A stretch of DNA of 64,000 nt, taken from NCBI GenBank assembly GCA_013696965.1, contig JACCXN010000005.1, positions 8,016 to 72,015 of the forward strand, in the 5' to 3' direction. The DNA is from Bacteroidota bacterium. Its GTDB lineage: Bacteria > Bacteroidota > Bacteroidia > JACCXN01. The position numbers and the translations under genes are program-made. The notes under the pieces are model-generated. The model had not been told where the DNA came from and ran no database searches. It saw only the letters and a list, made by a program, of their open reading frames with translations. Shown piece by piece: positions 1 through 9,380 of the stretch (position 1 is its first letter; each line of letters begins with the position of its first letter).

Positions 1-2
1 AT

Positions 3-131
3 ATAATTGCCGTAATCCTGGTAATTTCTTGGGCAGTTGGGTTTTTCGCCTATGAAGCAGGAAACATAATTCATATTTTACTTATTATCGCTGTCATAGC
101 CGTATTACTAAGGTTGATAAGAGGAGCCTGA
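3..131 (+). CDS. Small hydrophobic membrane protein, lmo0937/DUF5670-like, 5' end missing
   Basis: The window opens inside a reading frame of 42 residues that ends at a TGA. It is almost entirely hydrophobic, with two membrane stretches separated by a short turn (AYEAGNIIHILL) and a basic tail ending LLRLIRGA. This matches the small two-helix proteins of the lmo0937/DUF5670 family, usually about 45-55 residues, which are common near stress genes in Bacteroidota. Only a few N-terminal residues, including the start, should be missing. The function of the family is unknown to me. Confidence 0.6.
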   Translation: MIAVILVISWAVGFFAYEAGNIIHILLIIAVIAVLLRLIRGA

Positions 132-408
132 TAAAAGGACTTTTCTTTTTGAAAATAAAATTTACAAACCTTATAATTCCCTCATGGATGAGCACTTATT
201 CATTGTCATAAGGCCAAAAGTTTGCATAAAGATAATAAACAAGCAAATGCTTTCCTGGGGAATTTAAATAGAAAAACCACTATGAATCACCATAAACTAA
301 TGTTGATTGTTGTTTTTTATTTATAAAAAATCAAGAGGATACAAGTTTAATAAAAAAAAGAAAATTTTTAGATTAATTAAAACCAAGAATAAATTCATAA
401 AATACAAT

Positions 409-993
409 ATGGAAAGTATAGACAAGCCAAGGGTTCAATCAAAAACGGAGAAAGCCATAAAGAAAACAGTAAACAAGTCATTGGAAAAGAGTAAAATTAA
501 TTCTGATAAACCTGAAGCAAACTCAAAGAAAAAGATTGCTACAACAAATGAATTCAGGAAGACTAAGATTAAAGTAGAAGCGCCAAAAATCCAAACCGTT
601 GATACAAATATTAAAAGTGGGAAAACAAGGTATTCTGATCTTGAATTACAAGAATTCAAGGAATTAATTACGCACAAACTTGCTGATGCCAAAATAGAAG
701 CTAAAGCTTTACACGATTTGTTAAAAAAAACCCATGATAATGGTACGGATGATACAGCAAGGGCATTTAAAAATCTTGAAGAATGCTCTGACACTCAGTC
801 AAAGGAAGAGTTGGGACAATTGGCAAGCAGGCAACAAAAATTTATTGAACAGCTCGAACATGCTTTAATACGGATAGAAACCAAATGCTATGGTGTTTGT
901 CATATTTCCGGAAAACTAATACCCAAAGAAAGATTAAGAATTGTTCCACACACAACTCAAACAATAGAGACTAAGCTAATAAGTGAACGCTAA
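409..993 (+). CDS. TraR/DksA-family zinc-finger-like protein
   Basis: The C-terminal third (CYGVCHISGKLIPKERL, then VPHTTQTIETK) resembles the C-terminal finger of DksA/TraR proteins, which bind RNA polymerase. Only one CxxxC pair is present, so the usual four-cysteine site is incomplete; other Bacteroidota members look similar. Before it lies a helical segment rich in Glu, Lys and Leu (about residues 75-160) and a basic, disordered N-terminus. I place the start at the ATG at 409 because the 34 codons upstream in the same frame, from an ATG at 307, are AT-driven low complexity (Lys, Asn, Phe, Ile). A role in transcription control is inferred from the family. Confidence 0.7.
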   Translation: MESIDKPRVQSKTEKAIKKTVNKSLEKSKINSDKPEANSKKKIATTNEFRKTKIKVEAPKIQTVDTNIKSGKTRYSDLELQEFKELITHKLADAKIEAKALHDLLKKTHDNGTDDTARAFKNLEECSDTQSKEELGQLASRQQKFIEQLEHALIRIETKCYGVCHISGKLIPKERLRIVPHTTQTIETKLISER

Positions 994-996
994 GAT

Positions 997-1038
997 ATTA
1001 ATACGCATTGGAGTGAAATTCTTAATTAATGTATTAAT
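997..1038 (+). terminator. Inverted repeat just after the DksA-like gene
   Basis: ATTAATAC (997-1004) pairs with GTATTAAT (1031-1038), and a few more pairs follow after a small bulge. It starts 3 bases after the stop codon. No clear T-run follows, so it is only a possible terminator. Confidence 0.3.
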
Positions 1039-1183
1039 TTAAACGAAAATTCAATTTATTGATTTTAGCCAAAATACACTTATTAAATTTCATGAAGCAA
1101 AAGATTCTAACAAAAATTTGATTACCAAATTAAATAGGATAAATGATTGAAACAATTCGATTATTATCAAGTCAATTTGAATT

Positions 1184-2755
1184 ATGGAAAAATTAAAAAT
1201 GTTAATTGTTGACAATGATTTTACTGTTGCTTCTAACTTAAATAAACAATTAAATAAAATGGGTTATGAGGTTTGTGGAGTAGCTGAAACAAGTGAGGAA
1301 ACAGCATTGAAAATTAATCAGTTTAGACCGGATTTGATTTTAATGAACTTGAATTTGAACGAAAAAGAAAACCGTAAAAACATTGAACCATATTTGGATA
1401 TATATATTAAAGACAATATTCCTGTAGTTTTTTTAAGCAATAAAATAGATAAAGCTTTGCTAAAAAAAACAAGAATAATAAACAACAGCACATTTATAAC
1501 CAAACCTGTAAATTCCAAGGAATTACGTACTACTATTGGTCTGCTTTTAAAATCATCTGGGCAACAAACTGATGAAAATTTAAAAAGTGAGGAAAACAAA
1601 GAACTTCAGAGGTTAAATGCCCTAAATAGATATGAAATAATTGATTCTCCCTCTGACAATTGCTTTGATCGAATTACATTAATTACTGCACGATTTTTCA
1701 ATGTTCCTGTCGCTGTAATAACACTTGTTGACAAAACTAAGATATGGTTCAAATCGCCTCAGGGACTAATCCTGGATTACATTGAAAGAACGAATATTGA
1801 CAATCATTCTATATTACCTTTAAATAGTTTTTTTGAGAACAGAGGGCAAAATAAAAAAAAATTTATTGCTGATTTTTTTTCTCCTTCTGATAAGTCCTAT
1901 TGTTTTTATGCAGCCGCGCCATTAATTACCCCTGAGGGCCATATACTTGGAACTTTAAGCATTATGGACAAAGAATCCAGAACAATAAATAAATCATCTG
2001 AAAAAATACTTACAGATCTGGCAGCAATTGTAATGGATGAGTTTGAACTCAGGCTGACATCGAAAATGGCTGTTAAATTTCAACATGAATTAATTAACAT
2101 AGCTACCACTTTTCAAAATGAAAAAATGGCTGGGGTTGAGCGTTTAAAAAACAATTCAAGTATAGATAATGAAATTAAAATACCTGCAGGAAAGATATCT
2201 TCAATGATTAAGGATTCAAGTAAACAAACGGATCAGATAATTGAAGAACTTTTTCATTCAGCAATTATCAATAGTGGAAAGATTATACTACAAACAGAAC
2301 CAGTTAATCTAACTGAAATTGCATTGGAGGTTATTAAAACTTATAGAAAAATTGCATCAAAAAAAGGACAAGTCCTTAAACTATTTATTGAAAGTAATCC
2401 TGTTGTTGAAGGGGATAGAATAAGACTTAAAGAGGTAATGGGAAATTTGATTGATAATGCAATTAAATATTCCGAACGTGATACCATTATTGATGTAAAT
2501 GTAATAGCTGGCGAAGGAAAAGCATATTTTGAAGTAAAAGATCAAGGCCAGGGACTCACTGAAGAGGATAAAGCTATATTGTTTACAAATATTGTAAGAT
2601 CAGGGGAAAGGCACTCTGAGAAGGAGTTATCCATTGGAATTGGACTATCAATCGTTAAAACTATTGTAGAAATGCACGGTGGAATAGTAAGGGCGGAAAG
2701 TGAAGGAAAGGATATGGGAAGTAGTTTTATAGTAGAATTGCCTAAAATAAATTAA
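1184..2755 (+). CDS. Receiver-GAF-kinase protein with both phospho-acceptor residues replaced
   Basis: The order is a receiver domain (about 4-122), a GAF domain (about 145-288) and a histidine-kinase-like core (about 300-523). In the receiver, the switch Ser85 and Lys107 are present, but the phospho-acceptor position is Asn55 (DLILMNLNL where DLILMD is usual). In the kinase part, the H-box position reads NEIKIPAG with Asn329 where His is expected. The ATP-binding part looks intact: N-box GNLIDNAIKYS, G1 KDQGQG and G2 SIGIGLSIV. It probably binds ATP and senses a ligand through GAF without ordinary phosphotransfer. It stands alone, with no adjacent regulator on either side. The domain assignment is firm; the loss of signalling chemistry is an inference from the two substitutions. 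Confidence 0.8.
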   Translation: MEKLKMLIVDNDFTVASNLNKQLNKMGYEVCGVAETSEETALKINQFRPDLILMNLNLNEKENRKNIEPYLDIYIKDNIPVVFLSNKIDKALLKKTRIINNSTFITKPVNSKELRTTIGLLLKSSGQQTDENLKSEENKELQRLNALNRYEIIDSPSDNCFDRITLITARFFNVPVAVITLVDKTKIWFKSPQGLILDYIERTNIDNHSILPLNSFFENRGQNKKKFIADFFSPSDKSYCFYAAAPLITPEGHILGTLSIMDKESRTINKSSEKILTDLAAIVMDEFELRLTSKMAVKFQHELINIATTFQNEKMAGVERLKNNSSIDNEIKIPAGKISSMIKDSSKQTDQIIEELFHSAIINSGKIILQTEPVNLTEIALEVIKTYRKIASKKGQVLKLFIESNPVVEGDRIRLKEVMGNLIDNAIKYSERDTIIDVNVIAGEGKAYFEVKDQGQGLTEEDKAILFTNIVRSGERHSEKELSIGIGLSIVKTIVEMHGGIVRAESEGKDMGSSFIVELPKIN

Positions 2756-2836
2756 GTATACAATTAAGTATTCATAGAGTAAATAAATCACTGCCTATTA
2801 AACAAACCAACCATTTAACAATTTAATTTACAAGAC

Positions 2837-3286
2837 ATGATAATTTTAAAGGTAAACCAGGTAATTAATTACATATTATGTGCATTATCAATCACAATAT
2901 TTTTGGCTTGTCAAACTGGTTATAATCCAGATCATCTTGAAAGCAAACAACAATCAACACAAGATAAAACTACTGGGCAAGCAGTAGAACAATTGGATCA
3001 AAGAATTGGAGAACTTAATGAAGAAATTACTTCTGTTGAAAGACATTTAATTCAGGAGGAAAAATTTAATCAAGAAGAAATAATGAGTTCATGGCTTGAT
3101 ATTGAAGCTAAAAGACTGGTATTAAATCAAACAATAGATAGTTATAATACGGCAGTTCAAGAAAACCAAGAAAATCAAGCTGATCTTTTAAAGAAAGAAA
3201 TAAATACATTACTTGATGAAATTCAATTAGATGTTACTAATCTTAAAGAGGATGCAAAAATAGATGGCAAAGGGGTCTTTGAATAA
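2837..3286 (+). CDS. Putative lipoprotein with coiled-coil
   Basis: The N-terminus has a hydrophobic stretch ending in a lipobox (IFLAC, Cys25), so it should be lipidated and held in the envelope. The rest, about 45-145, is charged and strongly helical, rich in Glu, Gln and Leu, which fits a coiled-coil. I do not recognise the family. It lies 81 bp after the receiver-GAF-kinase gene in the same direction and could be co-transcribed with it. Confidence 0.6.
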   Translation: MIILKVNQVINYILCALSITIFLACQTGYNPDHLESKQQSTQDKTTGQAVEQLDQRIGELNEEITSVERHLIQEEKFNQEEIMSSWLDIEAKRLVLNQTIDSYNTAVQENQENQADLLKKEINTLLDEIQLDVTNLKEDAKIDGKGVFE

Positions 3287-3382
3287 AAAAAATTAGCAAT
3301 AAAGTCTATAGTCTTCCTAAAAAAAGAATTCGTATCTAAAGTTTAACTTTTGTCTGATTTTATCTGCTGAATTCAAGTTATA

Positions 3383-3493
3383 ATGCAACTTCTTGCGGGG
3401 TAAAATAACTACTTTCCAAGGAAAAGAGAGGGAAATTTTATAATTTTCCTCCTGTTTTTATATTCGTTTTACCTCGCAATCTAAAAGTTGCAT
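3383..3493. repeat. Nested imperfect inverted repeat in a 374-bp gap
   Basis: The gap 3287-3660 separates two converging genes and holds no credible gene. Inside it, ATGCAACTT-TTGCGGGGTAAAA (from 3383) faces its imperfect complement TTTTACCTCGCAA-AAGTTGCAT (ending 3493). Between the arms lies a second small palindrome, GAGGGAAATT facing AATTTTCCTC (about 3429-3452). The shape fits a bidirectional terminator or the remains of a small non-coding mobile element. Confidence 0.45.
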
Positions 3494-3660
3494 TTGTTTA
3501 TTGAATCTAATTATTATTAAATCAGGATAGAGGAAAAATTCAGAAAGTTAAATTTCAGAAAAATGGAAATAATTATTGAAATAATTGTTTGAAAGCTTAT
3601 AAATCGGGCAAAGAAAATTAAGGACTAGTTTTCTATGAAAAAGAAAATCTGGTTTCTAAA

Positions 3661-5631
3661 TTACTTTCTTCCCAATTCTTTAAAACATTTTAAAATAATG
3701 CTCAAATCATTGCTTATCCTGTAATCCTTGGCATAAAGCAAATTCATTTTATTTATGCTTCCTTCATCAAGTTTTTTATGCCTTAGAGGATCAGCAGTAT
3801 GCAATATTCCACTCTTTATTTTAGGCAATTTAAAATTTTCAGCATTGTTTGTTTGAGCATAACTTACCCAGGATTTATTACCAGAAAGAACAATGAAAAT
3901 GTTTTTAAAGAAATTGTATGGTTTGTCGACCAAAAAAATATTGATTGGAAGAAATGTCAAGAGTGACAAGGATGTTGCAATATCAAATAATCGTTTGTTT
4001 CTTTTATTCGCACTTCTTGAAATTGAATTTATATTAATGCTATATAAATCACCTGAAGTATCCACAGAATTACTGCCAATAATGTACAAACTCTCAGGGG
4101 GAGCAATTTTATAATCAATATTGCGCAACTGTGCCATTTGATTAATAATAATATGTGAGGAAATGTCTCTTGCACAGAAAATAACTTCATCAATTTTATA
4201 TATTTCTAAAATATCCTCAAGCTTATCAAAAGTTCCTAAAAATTCAGGATGTTTTTTAATTTCATTTTGTTGTTCATCAGGAACAACATTCCCAATAAAT
4301 GAAGGATTAGCATCGGTTAATTTCAAAAGAGAAGATACCCTTGAAAATTCATCAAAATGCCCTACAATAAGGATCCGTTTTTTCTTTTCTGAATTAAGAT
4401 CAAAGCCTTTTATTTTAATCAAATGAAGAATATAACGAAAAAACACAAGAGAAAAAACAGCCCACATTGCTCCAAATACAATAAGCGCGCGGGAAAATCG
4501 ATATTGTTCACTCAATAAGCTGTAAACAATGAGAATAACGCCTGTACCTATTCCAATACCCTTAATAATTTTAAGCGGCTTTACGGGTTTGTCATATCCC
4601 CCACTATATAATACTGAAAGCAACCAGATAAAGGTGTAAAAAGGAAAAGCTACTGTTAGCAATTCTGTCTCAAAATGCAGGGCCTGTTCAACTTTTACTA
4701 CCTTTTCCCAATAATTTTTCAACAAAAACAATCCTATCAAAATAATTGATGCATCAAATAAAGGAAGCGCTGTTTTTTTCAGGAACCGACTAATTATTGC
4801 AGCACTGGCACGAAGGTATACTGCAAAATTAATAAGGAATGAAAAGGTTTTGGCATGTTGTTGGGAAAAATGTTTTTGAGCAAAAATAATCATCGCATTA
4901 TAAAAAACGAAAACATAATTCACGCTGCTTTTTTTTGTGCTTTCCCCCTTATAGTGAATAATGCGTGTCTTGGGAAAATAGTAATTTTTATATCCTGCTT
5001 TAATAATTCGGTAGGAAAGATCAATATCTTCACCATACATGAAAAAAGTTTCGTCCAAAAGGCCAGTTTTATCAAGTGTTTCTTTACGCAAAAGCATGAA
5101 GGCCCCTGATAATATCTCAACCTCATGAACTTTATTTTTATCTAAAAAACCCAAATGATACCTTCCAAAGCGCCTTGATTTTGGGAATAACCTGGAAAGC
5201 CCAAACACCTTATAAAATGCAACTTCCGGGGTGGGCAAACCTCTTTTTGATTCTGGAAGAAATTTTCCTTTTCCGTCAATCATATAAACCCCTAATCCTC
5301 CCGCAATGGAATTGTCATCCATGAAAGAAACAACTTTTTCAAAAGTATCCTCCTCAACAACAGTATCCGGATTTAATAACAATACATATTCTCCACAGGC
5401 AAGCTTAATTGCCTGGTTATTTGCAAAAGAAAACCCTGTGTTTTTTTTATTTTCTATGAGTTTTACCTCAGGAAATTTTGTTTTCACCATTTCCACAGAA
5501 CCATCAACAGAATTGTTATCCACTACAAACACCTCTGAAGAAACCCTGTGGATTGCCTTATATACTGAATGCAGACACTGCTCCAGAAAATATTCTACAT
5601 TATAATTTACAATGATAATAGTAAGCTTCAT
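3661..5631 (-). CDS. GT2 glycosyltransferase fused to a degenerate polyprenyl glycosylphosphotransferase-like region
   Basis: Residues 1-270 are a family 2 glycosyltransferase of the rhamnosyltransferase-like type: IIIVNYN at the start, DNNS (38-41), NPDT (87-90) for the metal-binding DxD-like site, and the acidic motif EDIDLSYR (201-208). Four or so membrane helices follow (about 290-405), then a Rossmann-like segment (RILIVGHFDEF, about 419-515). The end resembles fragments of WcaJ/CapD-type sugar-phosphate transferases (RLFDIATSLSLL at 547, GNKSWVSYA at 584, YAKDYRISNDLSIIL near the end), but most of that catalytic domain is missing. It probably adds a sugar to a surface polysaccharide or glycan at the inner membrane. 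It lies 21 bp after recR and is probably co-transcribed with it. Confidence 0.8.
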   Translation of the reverse strand: MKLTIIIVNYNVEYFLEQCLHSVYKAIHRVSSEVFVVDNNSVDGSVEMVKTKFPEVKLIENKKNTGFSFANNQAIKLACGEYVLLLNPDTVVEEDTFEKVVSFMDDNSIAGGLGVYMIDGKGKFLPESKRGLPTPEVAFYKVFGLSRLFPKSRRFGRYHLGFLDKNKVHEVEILSGAFMLLRKETLDKTGLLDETFFMYGEDIDLSYRIIKAGYKNYYFPKTRIIHYKGESTKKSSVNYVFVFYNAMIIFAQKHFSQQHAKTFSFLINFAVYLRASAAIISRFLKKTALPLFDASIILIGLFLLKNYWEKVVKVEQALHFETELLTVAFPFYTFIWLLSVLYSGGYDKPVKPLKIIKGIGIGTGVILIVYSLLSEQYRFSRALIVFGAMWAVFSLVFFRYILHLIKIKGFDLNSEKKKRILIVGHFDEFSRVSSLLKLTDANPSFIGNVVPDEQQNEIKKHPEFLGTFDKLEDILEIYKIDEVIFCARDISSHIIINQMAQLRNIDYKIAPPESLYIIGSNSVDTSGDLYSININSISRSANKRNKRLFDIATSLSLLTFLPINIFLVDKPYNFFKNIFIVLSGNKSWVSYAQTNNAENFKLPKIKSGILHTADPLRHKKLDEGSINKMNLLYAKDYRISNDLSIILKCFKELGRK

Positions 5632-5652
5632 TTATAAGAAATGCGGATTGTA

Positions 5653-6267
5653 TTAATGTAAAATATTTTCATAAGGTATTCTATTTACAATTGAGCGACC
5701 AAGAGTCACTTCATCAGCATACTCTATTTCATCGCCAAAAGCAATACCTCTTGCAATTACCGAAACTTTTATTCCATATTCTTTCAATCGTTTATAAATA
5801 TAAAAATTAGTGGTATCGCCCTCCATTGTTGTACTTAATGCAAGTACAATTTCTTTAACCTCACCTACTGAGGCCTTCCCTACCAATGTTTCAATATTCA
5901 AATCATTTGGGCCTATTCCATCCATGGGGGATATAATACCTCCTAAAACATGATATACTCCTCTATGTTGTCCTGTATTCTCAATTGCCATAACATCCCT
6001 TATGTCTTGAACAACACAAATTATTTCCTTATCACGATTTGGATTTGCACACAATTCACATAATTCCTTATCTGAAATATTATGACAGTTTGTACAGAAT
6101 TTAATTTCCCTCCGCATTCTAATTAGGCTATTTCCAAAGATATTTACAGTATCCATATCCTTTTTTAAAAGATGGAGTACCAACCTTAAAGCTGTTTTTT
6201 TTCCTATTCCCGGCAGGCTGGAAAATTGTTCTACTGCTTCTTCTATTAATTTAGATGAAAAATTCAT
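5653..6267 (-). CDS. recR: Recombination mediator RecR
   Basis: RecR loads RecA at gapped DNA in the RecFOR pathway, as a ring around DNA. The 204-residue length is standard. The helix-hairpin-helix region [13 protein letters not shown] (17-29) is followed by a four-cysteine zinc finger (Cys58, Cys61, Cys70, Cys73) and a Toprim domain (about 80-175) with the [11 protein letters not shown] stretch. The end [13 protein letters not shown] is typical. It heads a two-gene unit with the downstream glycosyltransferase. A candidate promoter lies just before the start. Confidence 0.96.
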   Translation of the reverse strand: MNFSSKLIEEAVEQFSSLPGIGKKTALRLVLHLLKKDMDTVNIFGNSLIRMRREIKFCTNCHNISDKELCELCANPNRDKEIICVVQDIRDVMAIENTGQHRGVYHVLGGIISPMDGIGPNDLNIETLVGKASVGEVKEIVLALSTTMEGDTTNFYIYKRLKEYGIKVSVIARGIAFGDEIEYADEVTLGRSIVNRIPYENILH

Positions 6268-6271
6268 TGCT

Positions 6272-6279
6272 CAAAAATA
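6272..6279 (-). promoter_or_regulatory. Candidate -7 box for recR
   Basis: Read on the minus strand this is TATTTTTG, a match to the Bacteroidota consensus TAnnTTTG, 4 bases upstream of the recR ATG. A nearly leaderless transcript would result. Confidence 0.4.
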
Positions 6280-6436
6280 ACAAATTACACAATTAAAAGT
6301 TTTTATTGCTGCGTTATTGTGCAGAATTAAATTTTTTCAAGTAAATAATAAATTTAATCTTTGCTACAATGAATCTTTTAATGAATCAGAAATTAAAAGC
6401 AACTATCTTATTGCCGAATAATTAAATAAGCCAAAA

Positions 6437-7930
6437 ATGTTACCACCAGTTCTTATCATTTCATTCATACTTGGTTATTTCCTATTGTTGATGGGAATTT
6501 CTTGGTATACAGGAAAAAAATCAGGTAATAATGATGACTTCTTTTTAGCAGGAAAAAAATCCCCCTGGTTTATTGTTGCATTTGGAATGATTGGGTCTTC
6601 TCTCTCTGGTGTTACCTTTGTTTCTATACCTGGCTGGGTTAAGGATAGTTCCTTTTCCTATATGCAGGTTGTATTGGGCTATATGGTGGGTTATTTTGTT
6701 ATTGCCACGATACTAATGCCGCTTTATTACAGGCTTAATCTTACTTCAATTTATACTTACCTTGAACAGCGTTTTGGATATTGGACATACAAAACAGGTG
6801 CGTCATTTTTTCTTTTATCCAGAACCTTAGGTTCAGCCTTGAGGCTTTTCCTTGTAGCAAATGTGCTTCAACTTACGGTTTTCAATCATTATAATATTCC
6901 TTTTGCAATAACTGTGCTCATCACCATCGCCTTTATTTGGTTATATACCTTTAAAGGAGGAATAAAAACCATAATCTGGACTGATACTTTACAAACTCTT
7001 TTTATGTTGACTGCCGTTGGGGTTAGTATCTGGATTATTTCTTCTGAACTTGGTTTAGGGCCAATGCAAATGGTAAGCTTGGTTTCAGATAGCGAATATT
7101 CTAGAATATTTTTTTTCGATGATATAAACAGTAAAAATTATTTCTGGAAGCAGTTTTTAAGTGGGACTTTTATTGCCATTGTAATGACGGGTCTTGATCA
7201 GGATATGATGCAGAAAAACCTTTCCTGTAAAAGCATAAAAGATGCTCAGAAAAATATGTTTTCTTTTAGTCTTGTTTTGCTATTCGTTAATTTGTTTTTC
7301 ATGGCCTTAGGTGCATTGTTGTATTTATTTGCAACTTCAAAGGGAATTGCTCTCCCCGCCAAGACTGATGACCTTTATCCCATGCTTGCTACTCAAGGCT
7401 ATTTAAGCGCTATTGCAGGAATATTTTTTATTGTTGGCTTAATTGCCGCGGCATATTCCAGTGCCGATTCTGCAATGACCGCTTTAACAACCTCAGTATG
7501 TATTGATTTTCTTGATTTAAATAAAAACGATAGCATTTCTGCCCAAAAGAAAACAGCTATCAGAAGAAGAGTTCATATCCTCATTTCAGTTATTATGGTT
7601 CTTGTAATTTTAACATTTAAAGCTATTGACCACCCCAATGTGATTAGTACCGTTTTTATTGTTGCAGGATATACTTATGGACCTTTATTGGGAATGTATG
7701 CTTTTGGCTTATTTAGTAAATATAAGGTAATGGATAATTATGTACCCTATATAGCTATTATTTCTCCTATTTTATGCTTTCTGCTGAGTATGTATTCCGA
7801 GCGTTTGTTCAATGGTTATCAATTTGGATTTGAACTGCTTATATTAAATGGATTATTTACCTTTATAGGCTTATTTGCAATTAAAATTAAACCAGAAACA
7901 AAAGAAACCTTAGCTGTAACAAAAGTTTAA
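6437..7930 (+). CDS. Sodium:solute symporter (SSS family)
   Basis: A 497-residue protein with about 13 hydrophobic helices, the size and pattern of the SSS family (Pfam SSF). The N-terminus carries the family features GKKSGNNDDFFLAGKKSPW (27-45) and the GSSLSGVTFVSIPGW stretch; the region AAYSSADSAMTALTT holds the Ser residues of the sodium-site helix. It should import a small solute with sodium across the inner membrane; the substrate (sugar, amino acid, vitamin or sialic acid) cannot be told from sequence. It is transcribed alone, away from recR. Confidence 0.88.
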   Translation: MLPPVLIISFILGYFLLLMGISWYTGKKSGNNDDFFLAGKKSPWFIVAFGMIGSSLSGVTFVSIPGWVKDSSFSYMQVVLGYMVGYFVIATILMPLYYRLNLTSIYTYLEQRFGYWTYKTGASFFLLSRTLGSALRLFLVANVLQLTVFNHYNIPFAITVLITIAFIWLYTFKGGIKTIIWTDTLQTLFMLTAVGVSIWIISSELGLGPMQMVSLVSDSEYSRIFFFDDINSKNYFWKQFLSGTFIAIVMTGLDQDMMQKNLSCKSIKDAQKNMFSFSLVLLFVNLFFMALGALLYLFATSKGIALPAKTDDLYPMLATQGYLSAIAGIFFIVGLIAAAYSSADSAMTALTTSVCIDFLDLNKNDSISAQKKTAIRRRVHILISVIMVLVILTFKAIDHPNVISTVFIVAGYTYGPLLGMYAFGLFSKYKVMDNYVPYIAIISPILCFLLSMYSERLFNGYQFGFELLILNGLFTFIGLFAIKIKPETKETLAVTKV

Positions 7931-8013
7931 TTTTACTAAGAATTCAATTATTTATTTTAGATTCCACTTTTTGCATTTATGTAATTAGCGGTTGTCCTTA
8001 ATAAAATGCTTTT

Positions 8014-9375
8014 TTAGATTTTTTTTACTACCAGTTGAGCAGATTCATATTTTAATACTTTAACGGCAGCACCTTTTTCAATAAATCCTGTTAATGCAGT
8101 TGCATCATGAGTTTCACCTTCAACTTCAACTTTTCCCGATGGGCGAAGCATTGTAAGGGCTGTTCCTTCTCTTCCAATTAAAGTATGGCTATAAGCTGAA
8201 GCGCTGCTGTAACCTGTTGAAGTTTCCTGTGATGAATGAAGGATTATTTTATTAAAGGCGGATGAATAAAGAAGCCTTGCCCCCAAATAAATAGAAAGTA
8301 TAACAGCCATAACCGCGGAAATAGAAACCATTAAAAAAGCGCGTACAAGTTTTTGGGGATCAACAAAAGTAAAGTCAAATCCATCATTATGTACAAGACT
8401 TAAGGTTAAACCTGCAACCACTAATGCTACACCTAAAATACCTGCCACTCCAAAACCTGGGATTACAAAGATTTCAACTCCTAAAAGGATTAGTCCAAGC
8501 ACGAAAAGGACGATTTCAAAATTGGATGCAAGGCCTTCCAGGTAAAGCGGAGCGAAATATAGAATAGCAGCTGTAATTGCAGTTATGAGTGGAAATCCTA
8601 TTCCCGGGGTTTGTAATTCAAAATATATCCCCCCTATTATTAGCATTATTAATATTCCACTAATAAATGGATTTATTAAAATACTTATAATTTGCTCAGT
8701 TAGGGTAAGTTCATGTTCAATTACACGATATTCTGAAATACCAATCCTTGATAGAACATCCTCCATTGAAGATATTTGTGCTTCACAAAACCCATATTTG
8801 ATAGCCTCAGTGGTTGTAAAGGTTATCACTTTGCCAGAATCAATCACTCCAGGAATATAGATATCTGGATCAACCATTGCTTCGGCAATGTCAGGATTTC
8901 GTCCTCTTATTTCTGCTGTACTCCTCATTTTTTTCCGCATATAAGACTGGTACTTATCAGGAACCTGCTGTCCTGTTTGATCTACAACCGTAGCTGCTCC
9001 AATAGTACTTCCCGGTTGCATATATATACTATCACAAGCAATGGCAATTAAAGCTCCGGCAGAGGCCGCGTTATTCTGAATTAAAACATATACAGGAATC
9101 TTTGAATTCAAAATTCTGGTACGAATGGAATCTGCTGCATCAACAAGTCCTCCATATGTATTCATTTCAATGAAAATAATATCCGCCTTAATTTCATGTG
9201 CAAATGTTATTGCATTGGATGTTAACCTTTGAACCGGAGGAGCAATTTGATCTTTAATTTCAAAACGGTAGATTAATTTCTCACCCGGAATTTTAATTAT
9301 AGAATCCTGAGCAATTAATTTTCCGTAGAAGGAAAACAGAATGGAAAGCAATAAGCTTAATTTTAACCTGCTCAT
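8014..9375 (-). CDS. NfeD-type membrane serine protease (ClpP class)
   Basis: A signal peptide or anchor (about 1-22) is followed by a ClpP/crotonase-like protease domain (about 30-215), four membrane helices (about 230-365) and a small C-terminal NfeD OB-fold domain (about 390-453). The nucleophile is Ser105 in NNAASAGALIA, and Lys148 or Lys149 (YMRKKMR) sits at the place of the catalytic lysine in the known archaeal homologue. Related proteases cleave stomatin-like membrane proteins, but no stomatin gene lies nearby. It starts 5 bp after the inositol monophosphatase gene, so the two are co-transcribed. Confidence 0.9.
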   Translation of the reverse strand: MSRLKLSLLLSILFSFYGKLIAQDSIIKIPGEKLIYRFEIKDQIAPPVQRLTSNAITFAHEIKADIIFIEMNTYGGLVDAADSIRTRILNSKIPVYVLIQNNAASAGALIAIACDSIYMQPGSTIGAATVVDQTGQQVPDKYQSYMRKKMRSTAEIRGRNPDIAEAMVDPDIYIPGVIDSGKVITFTTTEAIKYGFCEAQISSMEDVLSRIGISEYRVIEHELTLTEQIISILINPFISGILIMLIIGGIYFELQTPGIGFPLITAITAAILYFAPLYLEGLASNFEIVLFVLGLILLGVEIFVIPGFGVAGILGVALVVAGLTLSLVHNDGFDFTFVDPQKLVRAFLMVSISAVMAVILSIYLGARLLYSSAFNKIILHSSQETSTGYSSASAYSHTLIGREGTALTMLRPSGKVEVEGETHDATALTGFIEKGAAVKVLKYESAQLVVKKI

Positions 9376-9380
9376 ATATT

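Noticed and set aside
307-408. Longer N-terminus of the DksA-like protein
   Set aside because: The 34 extra residues are AT-driven low complexity; an ATG at 409 gives a normal protein.
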